Source of the DNA: Kribbella aluminosa
GTDB lineage: Bacteria > Actinomycetota > Actinomycetes > Propionibacteriales > Kribbellaceae
Assembly: GCF_017876295.1 (NCBI RefSeq)
Contig: NZ_JAGINT010000001.1
Location: 2,480,001 to 2,544,000 of the forward strand
Reading direction: 5' to 3'
DNA: 64,000 nt
Both the position numbers and the translations under genes were made by a program. Below the pieces are notes generated by a model that saw nothing but the letters and a program-made list of their open reading frames with translations, was not told the DNA's origin and made no database searches. This document shows, in pieces, positions 59,489-64,000 of this stretch (position 1 is the stretch's first letter; the number at the start of each line of letters is the position of its first letter).

Positions 59489-60379
59489 ATGGCACCCATG
59501 GCTCAGGCTCATCGAGCGATCGTCTCGGCTGAGAGGTTCGCGCCGAACCAGGCAGGCCCCCCGGTGCGGGTACTCCTCTACAGTCTCCGGCGACTCCAAG
59601 GGGCGCCGCCCTTGGTGCTCCGCATCCACGGTGGAGGCTTCACGCGGTTCAGTGCCGATTCCTTCTCCGCGACCGATGTAGCCATCGCCCGGATGGGGGC
59701 GATGGTCGTGTCGGTCGACTATCGGTTGGCTCCGATGCACCCGTTCCCGGCCGCGCCCGAGGACTGCTACGCGGCCCTGTGCTGGGCCTACGACGCACTC
59801 GAGATCGATCGATCTCGAGTCGTCGTCACCGGATCGAGTGCGGGCGGCGCTCTAGCAGCGGCGGTCTCGCTCCTCGCGCGCGATCGGTCCGGTCCTCGCA
59901 TCACCCATCAGTTGCTCCATGTGCCTGCCCTCGACGACCGGTTGAGCACGTTTTCGATGCAGCAGCACCGGCGGAGCAACAACGGCCTCACCTTCGAGGA
60001 CGTAGCGGAGATGTGGCACGTCTATCTTCCACCGGGCACCGACCGTCGTCGTACCTCGCGGTATGCCGCGCCCGCTCGCACCAAGGCGCTCGCCGGGTTG
60101 CCCGCGACGTTTATTCAGGTCAACGAGTTGGACCCGCTGCGGGACGAGGGGCTCTGCTTCGCGCAGCGCTTGCTCCGAGCAGGGGTTCCGGTGGAGGTCT
60201 ACTGTGCCCCCGGCCTCGGCCACGGGGCGGTTCCCGGTGACTCACCGGTTGCGGCACTGGCACAGCGCATCTTCGATGCGGCGATGTTGCGAGCGCTGAC
60301 GGAACGTCCGCCGGATGCGCGTCCAACGCCGGGAGTTGCGAGTCGAGGATCTCGGCAGGCTGGGGTTCCGGCCGGCTGA
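59489..60379 (+). CDS. alpha/beta hydrolase, HSL/GDXG lipase type
   Basis: A 296-residue HSL-type hydrolase. Motifs: VLRIHGGGFTRFS near residue 44, VVSVDYRLAPMHPFPAAPED, elbow VVTGSSAGGALAAAVS, acid in NELDPLRDEG and His in PGLGHGAV. I start at ATG 59489 because codons upstream are Cys/Arg-rich and would run into the divergent gene's start; ATG 59498 is also possible. The N-terminal cap region is shorter than usual for the family. Its C-terminal tail (~25 residues, Arg/Pro-rich) has no counterpart. Confidence 0.82.
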   Translation: MAPMAQAHRAIVSAERFAPNQAGPPVRVLLYSLRRLQGAPPLVLRIHGGGFTRFSADSFSATDVAIARMGAMVVSVDYRLAPMHPFPAAPEDCYAALCWAYDALEIDRSRVVVTGSSAGGALAAAVSLLARDRSGPRITHQLLHVPALDDRLSTFSMQQHRRSNNGLTFEDVAEMWHVYLPPGTDRRRTSRYAAPARTKALAGLPATFIQVNELDPLRDEGLCFAQRLLRAGVPVEVYCAPGLGHGAVPGDSPVAALAQRIFDAAMLRALTERPPDARPTPGVASRGSRQAGVPAG

Positions 60380-60530
60380 ACAGTGTCTCTGCCCGAACAG
60401 TCGAGACGATCTAACGTGCTCCGAGCGGCTGTGCCAGACGGTGACCCCTCGAGGATTGGTGGCACGTCAGCTCGCAACAGAGGAAACCACGGTCCTCGCG
60501 GTGGCGCAGGACCTGACGGAAGGACGAGGC

Positions 60531-61391
60531 ATGAGGTTCACTCCACTCTCGGACCACATCGGCGCTGAGGTTCACGGCATGGATCTCGACCGACCGATCT
60601 CGGCGGAAGTCGCCGCGGAACTCCATCAGGCGCTCGGCACCCACAAGCTCCTGCTCTTCAGGCAGGGCAGCATCAGTGACGACACGCACGTGCGACTGCT
60701 TGAGTCGATGGGCCGGATCATGCGTGAGGACGATGCCGGCTCGCTCTTCACGCATGTCGGGACGACCCCCGACGCGTACGTCAAGGGCACGGACCGCCTG
60801 CGCTTTCACTCGGACTGGCAGTGTGCCGAGAGTGGCGCGCTGCAGGTCATCTCGCTCTACGCCGAGGAGATGGAGCATGACGACCCGACGATCTTCGCCG
60901 ACATGACCTACGCGGCCCGATCCCTTCCCTCCGATCTTCGGGATCGGGTCGCCTCCTTCGATCTAGTCCAGTGCACCGACTTCTCGGGCGCGACGCCCAA
61001 GGACGGTCATTTCCGACTCAGCGCGCAGGCGGCCGGCGTGTCGGACGCCTACTTCCCGCGTTCCGTCCACCCGTTGCTCGGCCGCCATCGGGTGACGGGC
61101 GAGGAGCTTCTGAACGTCAGTGAGCAGCAGACCAGCCACATTGTCGGTATGTCCGAGGACGAGAGTGACGTGGTATTCGCGGAGCTCGCCAAGCACCAGT
61201 ACGGCGACGACAACCGCTACGTGCACCATTGGCAGGTCGGTGACCTGGTGATCTGGGACAACATCGCTCTGCAGCACGCACGAGACGCGAGCACAGGTCC
61301 GAGCGGTCGACGACTGCGTCGTGTTGTGCTCAACGAACTGGACTTCGGGGACCTGTTCGCCGAGCTACCAGAAGCCGTCGCGATGAGCTGA
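60531..61391 (+). CDS. TauD/TfdA-family 2-oxoglutarate-dependent dioxygenase
   Basis: A 286-residue Fe(II)/2-oxoglutarate oxygenase. Iron ligands are His and Asp in RLRFHSDWQCAESG near residue 99 and the distal His in WDNIALQHARDAS near residue 245, with the 2-oxoglutarate Arg in RRLRRVVLNEL. N-terminus IGAEVHGMDLDRPISAEVAA is typical of the family. It hydroxylates an unknown organic substrate, often opening ether, sulfonate or side-chain degradation. ATG at 60531 follows GAAGGACGAGG. Confidence 0.9.
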   Translation: MRFTPLSDHIGAEVHGMDLDRPISAEVAAELHQALGTHKLLLFRQGSISDDTHVRLLESMGRIMREDDAGSLFTHVGTTPDAYVKGTDRLRFHSDWQCAESGALQVISLYAEEMEHDDPTIFADMTYAARSLPSDLRDRVASFDLVQCTDFSGATPKDGHFRLSAQAAGVSDAYFPRSVHPLLGRHRVTGEELLNVSEQQTSHIVGMSEDESDVVFAELAKHQYGDDNRYVHHWQVGDLVIWDNIALQHARDASTGPSGRRLRRVVLNELDFGDLFAELPEAVAMS

Positions 61392-61444
61392 GCTGCCAGG
61401 CATACCCATGTCCTGGATGGCCCGCTGACCAAAGGGGAGAAGAG

Positions 61445-62260
61445 TTGTTCGACAACTTCGACGGAAGCGGTGCGGTGGTCACCGGCGCAGCGCACGGTAT
61501 CGGCCGAGCCCTCGCGTTCGCGCTCGCCCGTGAAGGCTGCGCCGTGGTGCTGGCCGACCTCGATCGTGACGGACTCGTCGCGACCGAGGCCGCATTGGCC
61601 GCGGTTGGCGCCAAGACGTTCACGTGCATCACCGACGTTGCGGACGCAGCCGCTGTCGACGGCCTGGCCGACTTCGCCTTCGACCGACTGGGCGCAGTCC
61701 AGATCCTCTGCAACAACGCCGGCATCGTCGGACCGACCGGGAATCCGGTGTGGGAGATCGACGTGGACGAATGGTCGCGGGTGTTCGGGGTGAACGTGAT
61801 GGGTGTCCTGAACGGCCTGCGCTCGTTCCTTCCCCGGATGCAGCAGTTGGGCGAACCGTGTCATGTGGTGAATACGGCCTCTGAGTGCGGCTGGGTCCCC
61901 TCAGCATCTGTTCCGCAGTACTTCGCCAGCAAGCATGCGGTCGTCTCGCTCACTGAGTCTCTGCGCCTCCAGGCTGCGGAGCAGTATCCCTGGTTGACAA
62001 CGACATTGCTGTGTCCCCGCCTGGTCGACACTGGGATTACGGAACGCGAAAGGACGCGGATCGAGGCAGCTGGTAAGGCGACCGGGGCGGCGTACACCAC
62101 CGACCAAGCTGTCGTTGCGAGTCTGCCCAAGCAGTCGCCGGCGTTCGTGGCGGACTGCACGATCGACGCGATGCGGGCAGGGAAGTTCCACGTCTTCCCC
62201 GATCCGGAGTCGAAGCAGACGCTGATGGGCGAGTTCGACGAGGTGCTTGCCTCCATCTGA
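61445..62260 (+). CDS. SDR-family oxidoreductase
   Basis: A 271-residue short-chain dehydrogenase beginning at TTG 61445 behind GGGGAGA. Glycine motif VVTGAAHGIGRALAFALARE, then LCNNAGIVG, Ser in NTASECGWV and Tyr/Lys in YFASKHAVV. The C-terminal half resembles members acting on ketones or hydroxyacyl compounds. It sits between the TauD-type oxygenase gene and the second Dabb gene and probably belongs to the same unit. Confidence 0.9.
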   Translation: MFDNFDGSGAVVTGAAHGIGRALAFALAREGCAVVLADLDRDGLVATEAALAAVGAKTFTCITDVADAAAVDGLADFAFDRLGAVQILCNNAGIVGPTGNPVWEIDVDEWSRVFGVNVMGVLNGLRSFLPRMQQLGEPCHVVNTASECGWVPSASVPQYFASKHAVVSLTESLRLQAAEQYPWLTTTLLCPRLVDTGITERERTRIEAAGKATGAAYTTDQAVVASLPKQSPAFVADCTIDAMRAGKFHVFPDPESKQTLMGEFDEVLASI

Positions 62261-62314
62261 CCAGTGCCCGGAAGTGGGTGCATCGACGTACATTCGAGAG
62301 AGGATCCAAACTCC

Positions 62315-62650
62315 ATGAGTTCAGCCGACCTGATCGAGCGCCACTCGGTGCACTTCGCGGTCTATCGGTACAAGGAGGGCACGCCGATCGACGAGATCGA
62401 ATCTGCTCTCGAAGACGTCTGCCGGCTGGGTGACCAGGTGGCGGGTATCCGCCTGGTGAGCTGGGGAAGCAACTCCTCGCCGCACGCGTGTGGCTACACC
62501 CACGCGATGACCATCGTCGGCGACGATATGGACGCGGTCCGTGAGTTCCGGGAGCTGGCACGGAATCATCCGATAAGTCAGTTGCTCTCGGACTCGGAGG
62601 AGACGGGGGTAGGTGCCGACTACGACTATCCGCGCGTCGAGGGCACCTGA
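62315..62650 (+). CDS. Dabb (stress-responsive A/B barrel)-like small protein, paralogue
   Basis: A 111-residue protein similar in length and pattern to the one at 43309: FAVYRYKEGTPIDEIESALE near residue 13, GDQVAGIRLVSWGSN, CGYTHAMTIVGDDMDAVREF, then NHPIS and TGVGADYDYP. Shared residues across both (GYTH, the DD before AV, HP) indicate a common origin. ATG at 62315, 54 bp after the SDR stop. Confidence 0.8.
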   Translation: MSSADLIERHSVHFAVYRYKEGTPIDEIESALEDVCRLGDQVAGIRLVSWGSNSSPHACGYTHAMTIVGDDMDAVREFRELARNHPISQLLSDSEETGVGADYDYPRVEGT

Positions 62651-62685
62651 CACGGGGTGGGCGGCCGCAGGTGAACGGCGGCGGC

Positions 62686-64000
62686 CTACTTTCCCTCGAG
62701 GACGACGGTCTTCGGCTCCAGGAACGGGTACACGCCCTCGCGACCGCACTCACGTCCGATCCCAGAGTCCTTGAACCCGCCGAACGCAATCGTCCAGTCC
62801 GTTCGGAAACCGTTATGCCCGACGCTGCCCGACCGCAGCCGCCGCGCGACCTCGAGAGCGCGGTCCGTATCGTTGGTGAAGATCGAGGCGTTCAGACCGT
62901 AGGCCGACTGATTTGCGAGCGCGACAGCTTGCTCTTCGGAGTCCGCGGGAATGACAGCGAGCACGGGGCCGAAGATCTCCTGCTGTGCAATGGTCGATGC
63001 GTTGTCGACGTTGGCGAAGAGCGTGGGTTCGATGAAGTAGCCACGCTCGAGACCCGCTGGTCGATTGCCACCGGTGACCAGCATCGCGCCCTCGTCGATC
63101 CCGGTCCGGATGTATCCCTCGACCCTGTCTCGCTGCCGGGCGATGGAGAGCGGTCCCATCTGCGTCGCGACATCGAACGGATCGCCGATCGTGACCCCGG
63201 TGAACTCGCCGTGCAGCGCGTTCACAATCTCGTCGTGACGACTCCTGGTGACGACAACGCGGGTGAGCGCCGCGCAGACCTGGCCGGCCCAGTGCCACGT
63301 GTTGGCCAGCACCCGGGCCACGGCCGCGGCATCGTAGTCGTTGAGCACGACGGCAGCCGATTTTCCCCCCAGTTCCAGGGTGCAACGGGCAATGCGCTGG
63401 CCACAGATCGAGCCGATGCGGCGCCCGGCAGTCGTGGATCCGGTGAAGGTGACCTTGTCGACCCGGCTGTCGCGAACGAGCAACTCGGATTCCTCCCGGT
63501 CAGCAGTGATCGCGTTCCACACCCCCGGCGGCAGGCCCACGTCCTCGGCGATCTCGGCCATGATCTGCCCTGCCCCTGGGGCCTCGGGCGAGCACTTGAC
63601 CACCAGGGTGCAGCCGGCCAGCAGTGCCGGCGCCGCCTTCATGGCGATCATGGGCGTCGTACCGTTCCACGGGACGATCGCCCCGACGACGCCGACCGGC
63701 TCGCGGACCAGCAGCCGCAGCAGCCGAATGCCGGCATCGTCCCCGTCGGGGAAGTGTTCGACGAACGGGAACGACTCGGCCAGGTCTGCGTAGAACTCGT
63801 AGATCTCCGGAGGTGTGGCCAACGCCGCCACCGCCTCGCTGTGTACCGCGCCAGTCTCGCGTGACCAGAGGGCGGCCAGGTCATCGGTGCGTCGGCGTAC
63901 CCCGGCCGCGATGGCTCGCAGATACTCCGCGCGCTCACCAGGCTCCATCTTCGGCCAGGGGCCGTCATCGAAGGCAGCGCGCGCCGCCGCGATCGCGAGG
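62686..64000 (-). CDS. aldehyde dehydrogenase, 5' end cut by the window edge
   Basis: At least 437 residues of an ALDH-superfamily enzyme. The frame runs through the edge with AAFDDGPWPKMEPGERAEYL before the first in-frame Met, so the gene begins beyond 64000. Motifs: GAIVPWNGTTPMIAMKAAPA, Lys in LVVKCSPEAP, Glu in TLELGGKSAAVV and nucleophile Cys in WAGQVCAALTR. The usual family context at the Cys is GQxC, kept here. It oxidises an aldehyde to an acid. It converges on the Dabb gene. Confidence 0.93.
   Translation of the reverse strand, partial: LAIAAARAAFDDGPWPKMEPGERAEYLRAIAAGVRRRTDDLAALWSRETGAVHSEAVAALATPPEIYEFYADLAESFPFVEHFPDGDDAGIRLLRLLVREPVGVVGAIVPWNGTTPMIAMKAAPALLAGCTLVVKCSPEAPGAGQIMAEIAEDVGLPPGVWNAITADREESELLVRDSRVDKVTFTGSTTAGRRIGSICGQRIARCTLELGGKSAAVVLNDYDAAAVARVLANTWHWAGQVCAALTRVVVTRSRHDEIVNALHGEFTGVTIGDPFDVATQMGPLSIARQRDRVEGYIRTGIDEGAMLVTGGNRPAGLERGYFIEPTLFANVDNASTIAQQEIFGPVLAVIPADSEEQAVALANQSAYGLNASIFTNDTDRALEVARRLRSGSVGHNGFRTDWTIAFGGFKDSGIGRECGREGVYPFLEPKTVVLEGK

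Overview
The window is high-GC actinobacterial DNA with strong GC bias at third codon positions, many GTG starts, four-base ATGA/GTGA overlaps inside operons, and AGGAGG-like ribosome sites. Gene content (SCO0854-type RING protein, GpgS/FolP pair, many sugar and peptide importers, F420-type luciferase-like enzyme, Asp-box and GH95-like sugar enzymes) fits a saprophytic actinomycete. Kribbella or a close relative is my best guess, from style rather than from a marker gene.

Layout. 0-5 kb: a short peptide made of eight GNEW repeats at the left edge, a convergent MFS exporter, a RING/TerD-like protein and an unknown small protein. 5-15 kb: a GntR regulator facing a perfect 15-bp operator and a tightly overlapped operon (Dpp-type peptide importer, aldehyde dehydrogenase), followed by an SDR dehydrogenase and an amidase; together an uptake and breakdown unit for an amide- or peptide-like compound. 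15-21 kb: a scarred zone with a lipoprotein, a tyrosine integrase broken at its catalytic tyrosine codon, an APH-like kinase, an IS5-type element with a frameshifted transposase, a GH95-like fucosidase remnant and a DUF5666-like membrane protein.

21-33 kb: a carbohydrate regulon. A three-gene sugar importer diverges from a sialidase-fold protein, a mannose-6-phosphate isomerase-like protein, a ribokinase-like kinase and a LacI regulator, followed by an ADP-ribosylglycohydrolase-family protein. The same CAAC-N4-GTTG palindrome sits at three promoters, so the LacI protein probably controls all of them. A hydroxyacid dehydrogenase and a Gfo/Idh/MocA oxidoreductase follow.

33-38 kb: the complete lower meta-cleavage cassette (2-hydroxypentadienoate hydratase, acetaldehyde dehydrogenase, hydroxyoxovalerate aldolase) diverges from GpgS, a dihydropteroate synthase-like protein and an extradiol dioxygenase-like protein. 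38-64 kb: a catabolic island with an alpha/beta hydrolase, two acyl-CoA dehydrogenases, two related A/B-barrel proteins, an aldo/keto reductase, an MFS/LysR pair, an amidohydrolase, a second sugar importer operon ending in an SDR-SCP2 fusion and an LLM oxidoreductase, two lipase-type esterases, a TauD-family oxygenase, another SDR and an aldehyde dehydrogenase cut by the right edge. Within it lies a 1177-residue protein joining a PEP-synthase/rifampin-phosphotransferase-like dikinase to a tyrosine phosphatase.

The least conventional items are the GNEW-repeat peptide (a candidate multi-core precursor peptide) and the dikinase-phosphatase fusion. No tRNA, rRNA or CRISPR array was recognised.
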